NCBI GenBank assembly: GCA_024277285.1
Contig: JAJRVM010000290.1
Location: 1 to 5,263, forward strand
Direction of reading: 5' to 3'
Origin: Planctomycetota bacterium
Lineage (GTDB): Bacteria > Planctomycetota > Planctomycetia > Pirellulales > Pirellulaceae
Length of the DNA: 5,263 bases
Positions 1-5,231 of this stretch are shown piece after piece. A model generated the notes under the pieces. The model worked only from the letters and a program-made list of their open reading frames with translations. It was not told the DNA's origin and did no database searches. The position numbers were made by a program, and so were the translations under genes. Each line of letters starts with the position of its first letter. Positions within the stretch are counted from its first letter, which is position 1.

Positions 1-135
1 AAGAGCAAATTCTCATCACTCCACCGCTGGCCCTGGCCGTCGATGGTACGCCATGCCATGTCTAATCGAGCGAAGGCGGCACGTGTCTGGCAGCGAGGCT
101 GCAGTCGCGTCGGCATACGCCAGGTTGCCAACGCG
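1..135. other. Left-edge stretch without a supported gene
   Basis: This stretch lies downstream of the aminotransferase stop. The only thing of note is a minus-strand frame that opens with ATG at 116, has a second in-frame ATG at 59, and runs off the window edge. It gives about 38 residues ending in DGQGQRWSDENLL. Neither ATG has a Shine-Dalgarno sequence and I recognise no family. It could be the start of a next gene co-directional with the aminotransferase, but the visible part is too short to call. I see no hairpin followed by a T-run that would end the aminotransferase transcript. Confidence 0.4.
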
Positions 136-1299
136 TTACCTTCCGGAAACGACTCGGGTCAATCGTTCGATGTCCTCGGCATTCGTGTAGGCGTGCGGGC
201 TGATACGTAGCTTGCCGCCACGGCAACTCAGCACGACCCCCGCGTCAAGGCATGCTTGCCGAAACGCGTCGGGATCTTGCCCCGGAACGTCAAAAGCGAC
301 GATACCCGATCGGCGCGGACCGGTGCGCTGACTCAGTATGCGTGCACCGGCTTGCTCGAGTTCGCGGCACGCATAGTCGGTGACGGCCAACACGCGGTCG
401 GCGATGGCCGAACGCTCCGCGGACAAACCGCTGTCGGCCAAGAGCTGCAGGCTCGCTCCAAGTGCCAGGACGCCGACCATGTTCTGCGAGCCACCTTCGT
501 ACCGCCTGGCAGTGGCGCGCAAGTCGAGTGTGATGTTACTAAAGTCACTGGCGTGCCGTACGCTGTTCCAACCCACGCCAAGAGGCCGCAGTCGCTGCAA
601 GTGCTCGCGGCGGATGTAGAACAACCCAGCTCCCTCCGGGCCCAGCATCCACTTGTGTCCGTCGGCCGCGAAAAAATCGATTCCGATCGCGCGGACATCG
701 AGTGGGAAAACGCCCAGCCCCTGGATGGCATCGAGAAAGACCAAGATTCCACGTTCATGAGCCTGTTCGACTAGCGGTGCCAAGTCGATGCGCCAGCCGC
801 TGGCGAATCCGATCCAGCTGACAGAAATCAGGCGAGTGCGATCGTCACAACGCTGCAATATCGCCTCGGGATCTATGCCCTCGGCGCCCACAGGTACCTG
901 GCGTGCCGCAACGCCCCGCGACTCCAAATGGATCCATGGATATAGATTCGACGGAAACTCGTTTGCCAACGTGACCACATTGTCCCCTTCCTGCCACGGA
1001 AATCCCTCGGCAACCAACCCGATCCCGGTGGTCGTGTTAGGGACGAAGGCCATTTCGTCCTCGTGGGCGCCAACCGTCGCTGCGGCAAGCCGGCGAATTT
1101 CCTCGACTCGCTGTGCCCATCGGGGCCATGCCAAGTCGCCAATCTCCGCAGCTTCACTACTCCATTGCTGTATCGCATCCCTCGCTGGGGCTGGTAGGGG
1201 GGCTACTGCGGCGTGGTCCATGTAGGCCCAGTTTTTGGCTACTGGCATCTGCTGCCGCATCTGGTCCCAAATCGGTTTGGTAGGCAACTTCTCGGACAT
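136..1299 (-). CDS. Class-V aminotransferase-fold PLP-dependent enzyme
   Basis: This is a 387-residue fold-type I PLP enzyme of the class-V family, which includes cysteine desulfurases, isopenicillin-N epimerases and kynureninases. The lysine expected to bind PLP is K216 in DGHKWMLGPEG. D190 in FLDAIQGLG should contact the pyridine nitrogen, NTTTGI (88-93) and EGGSQN (268-273) fit the phosphate-binding sites, and R365 in KLRIS fits the substrate-carboxylate arginine. The length is normal for the family and both ends look complete. The C-terminal part reads LSCRGGKLRISPH and lacks the RxGHHCA-type loop that carries the catalytic cysteine in SufS, so desulfurase activity is unlikely. The substrate is unknown; lyase, epimerase or transaminase are all possible. 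The protein has no signal peptide and should be cytoplasmic. The ATG at 1299 has only a weak GGGG about 10 bases upstream. The gene stands alone in the window, divergent from the small membrane gene. The family is certain, the specific function is not. Confidence 0.93.
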   Translation of the reverse strand: MSEKLPTKPIWDQMRQQMPVAKNWAYMDHAAVAPLPAPARDAIQQWSSEAAEIGDLAWPRWAQRVEEIRRLAAATVGAHEDEMAFVPNTTTGIGLVAEGFPWQEGDNVVTLANEFPSNLYPWIHLESRGVAARQVPVGAEGIDPEAILQRCDDRTRLISVSWIGFASGWRIDLAPLVEQAHERGILVFLDAIQGLGVFPLDVRAIGIDFFAADGHKWMLGPEGAGLFYIRREHLQRLRPLGVGWNSVRHASDFSNITLDLRATARRYEGGSQNMVGVLALGASLQLLADSGLSAERSAIADRVLAVTDYACRELEQAGARILSQRTGPRRSGIVAFDVPGQDPDAFRQACLDAGVVLSCRGGKLRISPHAYTNAEDIERLTRVVSGR

Positions 1300-1516
1300 T
1301 GGTCATTTACCCCGGGAAAAAATGGATTACACTGCAATACTCTTGGAAACTCCTAGCTATCTCCTTGAGCGGCAAGGCAGCGAATTCAGCCGGTTCCCTG
1401 CTTGGTCGATTTGAAGAGCGTGGGGCTGTTCAGTCCCGCAAGATTGGCGTAATCGCTACAAACGTCGGTAATACCGCGTTCAAAGAAACTTCGCCAAAGT
1501 GAAGGCAGATGGATGG
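1300..1516. other. Divergent intergenic region, no gene seen
   Basis: This stretch lies between the aminotransferase start and the promoter of the small membrane gene. A plus-strand frame of 67 codons (1299-1502) crosses it, but its third-position GC is only about half, well below the real genes here, and the peptide matches nothing I know. A short hairpin (GGGGCT, loop GTTC, AGTCCC, with one G-U pair) lies near 1422-1437 and has no T-run after it. The aminotransferase promoter should lie in the left part, but I cannot find a convincing -35/-10 pair on the minus strand. Confidence 0.5.
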
Positions 1517-1544
1517 GTGACAGCTAGATTCGATGAATTATACT
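1517..1544 (+). promoter_or_regulatory. Sigma70-type promoter for the small membrane protein
   Basis: A -35 box GTGACA (1517-1522) matches TTGACA at five of six bases. It is followed by a 16-bp spacer and a -10 box TATACT (1539-1544) that matches TATAAT at five of six. Transcription should start near 1551, leaving a leader of about 60 bases before the ATG at 1611. The surrounding DNA is more AT-rich than the neighbouring genes, as expected for a promoter. This is inference from sequence only. Confidence 0.55.
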
Positions 1545-1549
1545 AGCTG
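1521..1549. promoter_or_regulatory. Operator-like inverted repeat over the promoter
   Basis: A perfect 7-bp inverted repeat, CAGCTAG (1521-1527) and CTAGCTG (1543-1549), is separated by 15 bases. Inside lies a second small dyad, ATTC-GAT-GAAT (1528-1538). The left arm overlaps the end of the -35 box and the right arm overlaps the end of the -10 box, so a dimeric regulator bound here would block RNA polymerase. No regulator gene is in the window, so the binding protein is unknown. Confidence 0.4.
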
Positions 1550-1597
1550 AAGTATCAACTTAAGGAAAATGATGGTGGGTCAGGCTGTTCACCTGTC

Positions 1598-1602
1598 GAG
1601 GA
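1598..1602 (+). promoter_or_regulatory. Ribosome binding site that decides the 1611 start
   Basis: GAGGA lies eight bases before the ATG at 1611, which is ideal spacing. A competing AAGGA at 1562-1566 lies two and five bases before the ATGATG at 1569-1574. That would add 14 residues with a polar, non-membrane character, so the 1611 start is preferred. Confidence 0.55.
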
Positions 1603-1610
1603 CGCTCCGC

Positions 1611-1793
1611 ATGCCCAAGGTGCTTTGTATGACGGGAATGGTAATTGCCATTCTCATTCTGGTGCTTTTCTTACTCGACCTTGCGGTGAAATTCCCATTT
1701 CAGCGAACTGACATGTGGATGGATATCGTCTTCGTGACTTGTGCCGCTGGTCTAGCGTATCTCAGCTGGTCAACCCTGCGCGAACAGGACTGA
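1611..1793 (+). CDS. Small two-helix membrane protein, unknown function
   Basis: This is a predicted 60-residue inner-membrane protein. Residues about 5-26 form one strongly hydrophobic helix (VIAILILVLFLLDLAV) and residues about 36-53 a second (MDIVFVTCAAGLAYLSW), followed by a short charged tail ending REQD. The loop between them carries FPFQRTD. The start is taken at 1611 because GAGGA is well spaced there. An upstream in-frame start at 1569 would give 74 residues. The gene has its own promoter and overlapping dyad just upstream, so it is probably a single-gene unit and may be controlled. Its layout resembles small uncharacterised membrane proteins common in planctomycetes, but that is an impression I could not test. 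I assign no function. Confidence 0.7.
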   Translation: MPKVLCMTGMVIAILILVLFLLDLAVKFPFQRTDMWMDIVFVTCAAGLAYLSWSTLREQD

Positions 1794-2167
1794 CCTATAC
1801 CAAGCAGGGACGCCACCCATTCGCAATCCGGGTCCCCCCCCGCTTTCTTGCGGCGGCCACGCTTGCCCCACCGCTTCATGAAATGCCAGCCGTCCCCAAA
1901 TGCCAGCTGTCCCATGCGCGGATGCTGTGCATGTTGAACTAAAGCGTGCGAACATTTGTCGCGCCTGGTGGTACTCACAAGAAAGCCAGATTGGCATTCC
2001 AAGTGCCAGGCCGGTCCGCGATGCGGTTTGTCGCAGTATGGTTTGTCATAGGCATAGGCCGGAGGCATCGTGTTGGGCTCGGACGAGCGTTGGCGGTAGG
2101 CATATCGGCGATACTGGTGCGGCCCGAAGGCGTCGTAGTGCGATCCCCCCAATGCGCGCCACAGCAT
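1700..2167 (-). CDS. Doubtful tyrosine-rich hypothetical protein, possibly frameshifted
   Basis: This is an open frame of 155 codons. The first 60 codons look coding: GC is highest in the third position (about 72%), then the first, then the second, as in real genes of this GC content. The N-terminal part is rich in tyrosine and proline (HYDAFGPHQYRRYAYRQR, then AYAYDKPYCDKP), and later there is a basic patch KRWGKRGRRKK. There is no recognisable domain or clear signal peptide, and only a weak GGGCGG before the ATG. The end is suspicious: it runs 94 bases antisense into the small membrane gene. Losing one base in the G8 run (plus-strand 1834-1841) would end the frame at 1795 instead, just clear of that gene. 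A 17-bp tandem duplication inside also shifts frame. It may be a real small gene, a decaying pseudogene, or chance. Confidence 0.3.
   Translation of the reverse strand: MLWRALGGSHYDAFGPHQYRRYAYRQRSSEPNTMPPAYAYDKPYCDKPHRGPAWHLECQSGFLVSTTRRDKCSHALVQHAQHPRMGQLAFGDGWHFMKRWGKRGRRKKAGGDPDCEWVASLLGIGQSCSRRVDQLRYARPAAQVTKTISIHMSVR
1834..1841. repeat. C8 homopolymer run
   Basis: Eight consecutive C (plus strand) lie about 40 bases after the stop of the small membrane gene. Read on the minus strand this is G8 inside the doubtful tyrosine-rich frame, where a change of one base alters where that frame ends. Confidence 0.9.
1881..1914. repeat. 17-bp imperfect tandem duplication
   Basis: Two adjacent 17-base units, at 1881-1897 and 1898-1914, match at 15 of 17 positions. 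Both begin AAATGCCAGC and differ at the eleventh and last bases. The unit is not a multiple of three. A related TGGCATTCCAAGTGCCA inverted pair lies about 80 bases to the right. It could be a local slippage duplication or part of a dispersed repeat family. Confidence 0.75.
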
Positions 2168-2267
2168 GGCCGCCCATATGTAAACGCGTTGGGCGAACGT
2201 GGCACTGCACGATTCATGGTACCATGGGCAACAGGGTGGGGAACACGAGCAGTGGGTGAGTCAGCAA

Positions 2268-2272
2268 GAGGA
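2268..2272 (+). promoter_or_regulatory. Ribosome binding site that decides the 2279 start
   Basis: GAGGA lies six bases before the ATG at 2279. It is the best Shine-Dalgarno sequence near any in-frame start of the toroid gene. The next candidate, ATG at 2360, has only GAGTGGGCGGG upstream and would start the protein just before the Tat motif. Confidence 0.5.
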
Positions 2273-2278
2273 CGTGTG

Positions 2279-3412
2279 ATGGGAAAACGTATGCCGGAAA
2301 AACGTCTGTGGGAGAATCGCGCGCCGGAGAGTCGATGCGGTGCGAGTGGGCGGGTTTGCATGGGCCAGCCGATAACGCGGCGAGCTGTGCTGCGCCGCCT
2401 GGCGACCGCTGTGGGGGGGGCCGCCTGCATTTCGTTAGTGCCTGAGGCGGCGGAAGCCGCCAAGAAGAACCCCAAATGGGAGAAGGCTATCTCGCAGGGA
2501 CTTCGGTGGACTGCCCGTTCGCAGTCGTCGTTGGGGCACTGGGGGGCTGGCATGTATCCGACGGCGATGGCGGCGTTGGCCGGCACGGCGCTGATCTGTT
2601 CCGGGTCAACCACCACCCAGGGCCCGTACGCGCGGAATATCCGCAGGACGGTCGATTACTTGATCTCCAAGAGCCGGTCGAATGGTCTGATTGGCGATCC
2701 GACGCTCGACAATCGCTATACCTATGGCCACGGTTTTGGCATGTTGTTTCTCTCGCAAGTGCTGGGAGAAGAAGAAGATGCGGATCGACGAACGGAGTTG
2801 GTGCGCACCTTGACCAAGGCCGTCGAGTTTAGTGGTCAGGCACAAACGCGGTCAGGCGGATGGGGATACGTCAGTGCCAAGGATGGAAATAATTTCGACG
2901 AGGGTTCGACGACGATCACGCAGGTGCAGGGACTGCGTGGCTGTCGTAATGCGGGAGTGTCGGTGCCAGCGGAAGTGATCGACAAGGCCAAGAAGTATAT
3001 CTACGGCTGCAAAAATGCGGATGGGGGCATTTCTTATAGCTCGACCAATCGTGGGAGTTCGCGTCCCGCTATCACCGCAGCGGCACTTGCGGCGCTTTAC
3101 AACGCCGGGGCCTATGACGCCAAGCAGGTGCCGCCGATGCTGGATTATTGCAAAAAAAATCTCTATCGGCTCGGCGACACCGTACGATCGTTCGGGCACT
3201 GGCATTACACCTATCTCTACTATTCCCAAGTCGTTTACCGACAAGGGCCGGAAGAATGGAACCCGTTCCGCGACAAGCTGTACGATCGCATCAGCAGCGA
3301 GCAGAAGAGTGACGGTAGCTGGATGGGCAACATCGCGCCAATCTATGTCAGCGCTTGTAACTTGATCATGCTCCAGCTGGACAAAGCCTACTTGCCGATC
3401 TACCAGCGGTAG
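2279..3412 (+). CDS. Tat-exported prenyltransferase/squalene-oxidase repeat protein
   Basis: This 377-residue protein has the alpha/alpha-toroid repeats shared by terpene cyclases and prenyltransferase subunits. The twin-arginine motif TRRAVLR (33-39) is followed by a hydrophobic stretch (41-54) and an AEA-type cleavage site near residue 60, so export of the folded protein is likely. Toroid repeats with QW-like signatures follow: SLGHWGAG (84-91), SGGWGYV (192-198), DGGISYS (248-254) and DGSWMGN (345-351). Where class-II cyclases carry DxDD, this protein has FDEGSTT (206-212), so squalene or hopene cyclisation is not supported. At 377 residues it is also about half the length of squalene-hopene cyclases. 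A binding or structural role outside the cytoplasm is possible, but the function is unknown. The start at 2279 has the best ribosome binding site; 2360 would give 350 residues with a normal short n-region. Odd features are a G8 run inside the signal-peptide codons and an A8 run at 3152-3159. It converges with the CobA-HemD gene. Confidence 0.85.
   Translation: MGKRMPEKRLWENRAPESRCGASGRVCMGQPITRRAVLRRLATAVGGAACISLVPEAAEAAKKNPKWEKAISQGLRWTARSQSSLGHWGAGMYPTAMAALAGTALICSGSTTTQGPYARNIRRTVDYLISKSRSNGLIGDPTLDNRYTYGHGFGMLFLSQVLGEEEDADRRTELVRTLTKAVEFSGQAQTRSGGWGYVSAKDGNNFDEGSTTITQVQGLRGCRNAGVSVPAEVIDKAKKYIYGCKNADGGISYSSTNRGSSRPAITAAALAALYNAGAYDAKQVPPMLDYCKKNLYRLGDTVRSFGHWHYTYLYYSQVVYRQGPEEWNPFRDKLYDRISSEQKSDGSWMGNIAPIYVSACNLIMLQLDKAYLPIYQR
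2413..2420 (+). repeat. G8 run in the Tat signal codons
   Basis: Eight consecutive G lie within codons for Val-Gly-Gly-Ala of the signal peptide. Loss or gain of one G leads to a stop codon within about 12 codons (TAG or TGA respectively), so slippage here would switch the exported protein off. Confidence 0.9.
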
Positions 3413-3576
3413 AATAGATGCATCGCCGAAAGCGTGCCCAAGCCCCGCCTGCCCGCTTGTGCTCCTTCCGTTGGCGGTGGATGAGGGAGGGACTAGCTGG
3501 TTAGTGTTGGCACGTCTCGGGCAGCTGATTTCACGGCACGGAGTGCCGTGCCACACTGCGTCGTAAGCAAACGATC
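3413..3576. other. Convergent intergenic region
   Basis: This stretch lies between the stops of the toroid gene and the CobA-HemD gene. It must hold the ends of both transcripts, but the only strong structure is the perfect hairpin at 3532-3550. That hairpin has no T-run on either side, so it is not a typical intrinsic terminator. Confidence 0.5.
3532..3550. repeat. Perfect GC-rich hairpin, REP-like
   Basis: CACGGCAC, loop GGA, GTGCCGTG: a perfect 8-bp stem with a three-base loop. It sits 27 bases past the CobA-HemD stop and about 120 bases past the toroid stop. Position between convergent genes and lack of a T-run fit a REP-type intergenic repeat or a processing/stability hairpin better than an intrinsic terminator. 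Whether it is repeated elsewhere cannot be seen here. Confidence 0.6.
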
Positions 3577-5118
3577 TTATCTTCCTTGTTTGGCATCTTG
3601 CCGCACATGATCGAGGATCGCTTGCACGACACCGGGCATGGTCGCCTCGCGCGCCTCGACAGCTGGTGAGAACCCCAAATCACGCAAGGTTGCCGATGTG
3701 ATCGGACTGATGCTGGCCAAGCGAGTCTTGGCGAGGTCTTTGGGGAATAAGTGGGCAAGCGACCGAGCGATTGCCGAGCTGGTGACGGTGGTCCATGTAA
3801 TCTGTCCGGAGTGCAACGCAGCGGCGATGTCCGGATCGGCGGCGGTCACGTCGGTACTTTCGTAAAACACGACCTGTCGCACCTCGCCATCGGCCGCTGC
3901 AAGTTGTTGTGCCAACACGTCGCGCCCGCGGCTGGCCCGTACCAGCAGAAAACGCTTTCCCGCCGCGTTCGCACAAAGTGCCGCAGCCAGGTCCTCGGCC
4001 TGGTAGCGTTGTGGACAACAGTCGACTTGCAAGTGGTATTTTCCCAGTGCCTTGACGGTGGCCGGTCCAATGGCGGCCAATTTGGCCATCCCCAATGCGC
4101 GCAAGTCACGCCCATCGGCCAGCAGGCGTTGCATGAACGCGTGCACTCCGTTGACGCTCGAAAAAACGACCCAATCGAAGCGGTCTAACTGCGCAACGAC
4201 CGCGTCAGCCGGTGCCCAGTCGGGCGGTTCACGCACCTCGATTGCCGGTTGCACTAACACCTCAGCTCCCTGCTCGCCCAAGGGTTCGGCCAAGCCCCCA
4301 GCCTGCTCGATCGGACGCGTGACCAAAACGGTTTGTCCAAATAGTGGCAGTCGTTCAAACCAATTGGCGGTGCGCGGCAACGCCGCCACGTCGCCGATCA
4401 CCACGATCGCCGGCGGCCGCAGTTTATCGGGCCCAGAGAATTGTGTTTGTAATTGGCCGACCGAGGTGCGAATCGTCTGCTGGTCGGGAAAGCTGCAGCG
4501 CCGAATGATCAGCGCCGGCATTTCCGGTGGCATGCCTCCCGCGATCAAGGCACTCGTCCAGCTGGCGGCCGTTGTGACACCCATATAGACGACCAGCGTT
4601 CCGGGGAACTGAGCCAATTGGGAATAGTCGATTTTCGGCGACGGCTTGTTGGTCATTTCCTGGCCTGTGACCAATGCAACCGCCGACGCATGCTCACGGT
4701 GAGTGATAGGAATCCCGGCATAGCTTCCGGCCGCCAACGCCGCCGTGATCCCCGGTACGATCTCAAACGGAATGTCTAACTCGACGATCGCCTTTACTTC
4801 CTCGGCACCCCGTGCGAACACCGCCGGATCGCCCCCCTTGAGCCGCACGACCGTCTGGCCTGCCATTGCCAGTTTGGTCATTTTGGCATTGATCTGGGCC
4901 AATGTCCAAATGCGTGACTTGCCGTGTTGTCCCAAACAAATTCGCGCGGCACCACTCGGCGCATGCTGCAGGATCTGCGGGTTGACCAAGTAATCGTACA
5001 ATACCACGTCCGCACGGCGCAGGCATTGGACACCACGCAGCGTAATCAACCCAGGCGCTCCTGGCCCGGCCCCCACCAAGTAGATCTTTCCGCATTTTGA
5101 ACTCGCTTGCTGTGACAT
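3577..5118 (-). CDS. cobA-hemD: Fused uroporphyrinogen-III C-methyltransferase / uroporphyrinogen-III synthase
   Basis: This 513-residue cytoplasmic protein joins two tetrapyrrole enzymes. Residues about 11-250 are the SAM-dependent methyltransferase (SUMT, CobA/CysG C-terminal type) that makes precorrin-2 for siroheme and cobalamin: VGAGPG (15-20), RLKGGDPAVFARGAEE (92-107), VPGITAA (121-127), GIPITHR (135-141) and GDVA (242-245). Residues about 262-505 are the HemD synthase that closes hydroxymethylbilane to uroporphyrinogen III: VLVTRP (264-269), FSSVNGV (319-325), IGPATVKAL (350-358), YQAEDLAAAL (372-381), LLVRASRGRD (391-400), TSSAIARSL (446-454). The fusion couples product of one half to substrate of the other. 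In the SUMT half the acidic residue equivalent to CysG D248 is kept (D42 in LYDYL), but the position of CysG K270 appears to be Q64 in CLGQHGK, and the usual GPGD is GPGA (A21). The ATG at 5118 has no clear Shine-Dalgarno sequence. No other haem gene is visible. Confidence 0.93.
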   Translation of the reverse strand: MSQQASSKCGKIYLVGAGPGAPGLITLRGVQCLRRADVVLYDYLVNPQILQHAPSGAARICLGQHGKSRIWTLAQINAKMTKLAMAGQTVVRLKGGDPAVFARGAEEVKAIVELDIPFEIVPGITAALAAGSYAGIPITHREHASAVALVTGQEMTNKPSPKIDYSQLAQFPGTLVVYMGVTTAASWTSALIAGGMPPEMPALIIRRCSFPDQQTIRTSVGQLQTQFSGPDKLRPPAIVVIGDVAALPRTANWFERLPLFGQTVLVTRPIEQAGGLAEPLGEQGAEVLVQPAIEVREPPDWAPADAVVAQLDRFDWVVFSSVNGVHAFMQRLLADGRDLRALGMAKLAAIGPATVKALGKYHLQVDCCPQRYQAEDLAAALCANAAGKRFLLVRASRGRDVLAQQLAAADGEVRQVVFYESTDVTAADPDIAAALHSGQITWTTVTSSAIARSLAHLFPKDLAKTRLASISPITSATLRDLGFSPAVEAREATMPGVVQAILDHVRQDAKQGR

Positions 5119-5231
5119 CGTTTGCTTTCGCTTCAGTGGGACGCGTCGATCGCTCGATTTGCCTCATGCCGTCATGCTGTGCAAAAGGTGTACGCCATGC
5201 TTGCGAGACACCATTGCCGGGATATGGCTTC
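5119..5231. other. Upstream region of the CobA-HemD gene
   Basis: This is the likely promoter region of the minus-strand fusion gene. A minus-strand TTGCAC near 5178-5183 could be a -35 box, but the hexamer 17 bases further on (CAAATC) is a poor -10, so I do not call a promoter. A 16-codon minus-strand frame starting MVSRKHG ends here before the gene; it has no ribosome binding site and is not called. Confidence 0.35.

Larger units (their letters stand above)
1794..2278. other. Long gap between plus-strand genes
   Basis: Apart from the doubtful minus-strand frame, this gap of about 485 bases holds a C8 run, a 17-bp tandem duplication, and two short dyads near the right end: CGCCCA/TGGGCG with a 13-base spacer at 2171-2195 and the palindrome CATGGTACCATG at 2215-2226. 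The frame of the downstream toroid gene is open back to an ATG at 1946, but the upstream part encodes no recognisable protein and is not counted as coding. I cannot find a convincing promoter for the toroid gene here. Confidence 0.45.

Noticed and set aside
2..116. Minus-strand partial frame running off the left edge
   Set aside because: Only about 38 codons are visible, with no ribosome binding site and no recognisable family. It is mentioned in the left-edge entry but not called as a gene.
256..774. 172-codon plus-strand frame opposite the aminotransferase
   Set aside because: It lies wholly antisense to a clearly recognisable enzyme, has no family features, and is explained by the codon bias of the real gene.
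1299..1502. 67-codon plus-strand frame in the divergent intergenic region
   Set aside because: Third-position GC is about 52%, unlike the real genes here. It has no ribosome binding site, overlaps the aminotransferase start, and shows no recognisable motif.
1946..2278. N-terminal extension of the toroid protein back to the ATG at 1946
   Set aside because: The extra 111 residues show no domain and would bury the Tat signal in the middle of the protein. The start at 2279 has a good Shine-Dalgarno sequence.
3413..3460. Possible intrinsic terminator after the toroid gene
   Set aside because: Only weak 4-5 bp stems are present and no T-run follows.
4763..5167. 134-codon minus-strand frame overlapping the CobA start
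   Set aside because: It is an alternate frame of the SUMT N-terminal region, where VGAGPG and the other motifs are read in the other frame.
46..5200. Shared 11-mer GTACGCCATGC at 46-56 and 5190-5200, considered as flanking repeats
   Set aside because: A match this short is expected by chance in a window of this size, and the flanking bases do not extend it.
5160..5215. 16-codon minus-strand micro-frame beginning MVSRKHG upstream of CobA-HemD, considered as a leader peptide
   Set aside because: It has no ribosome binding site, no run of regulatory codons, and no attenuator-like hairpins after it.
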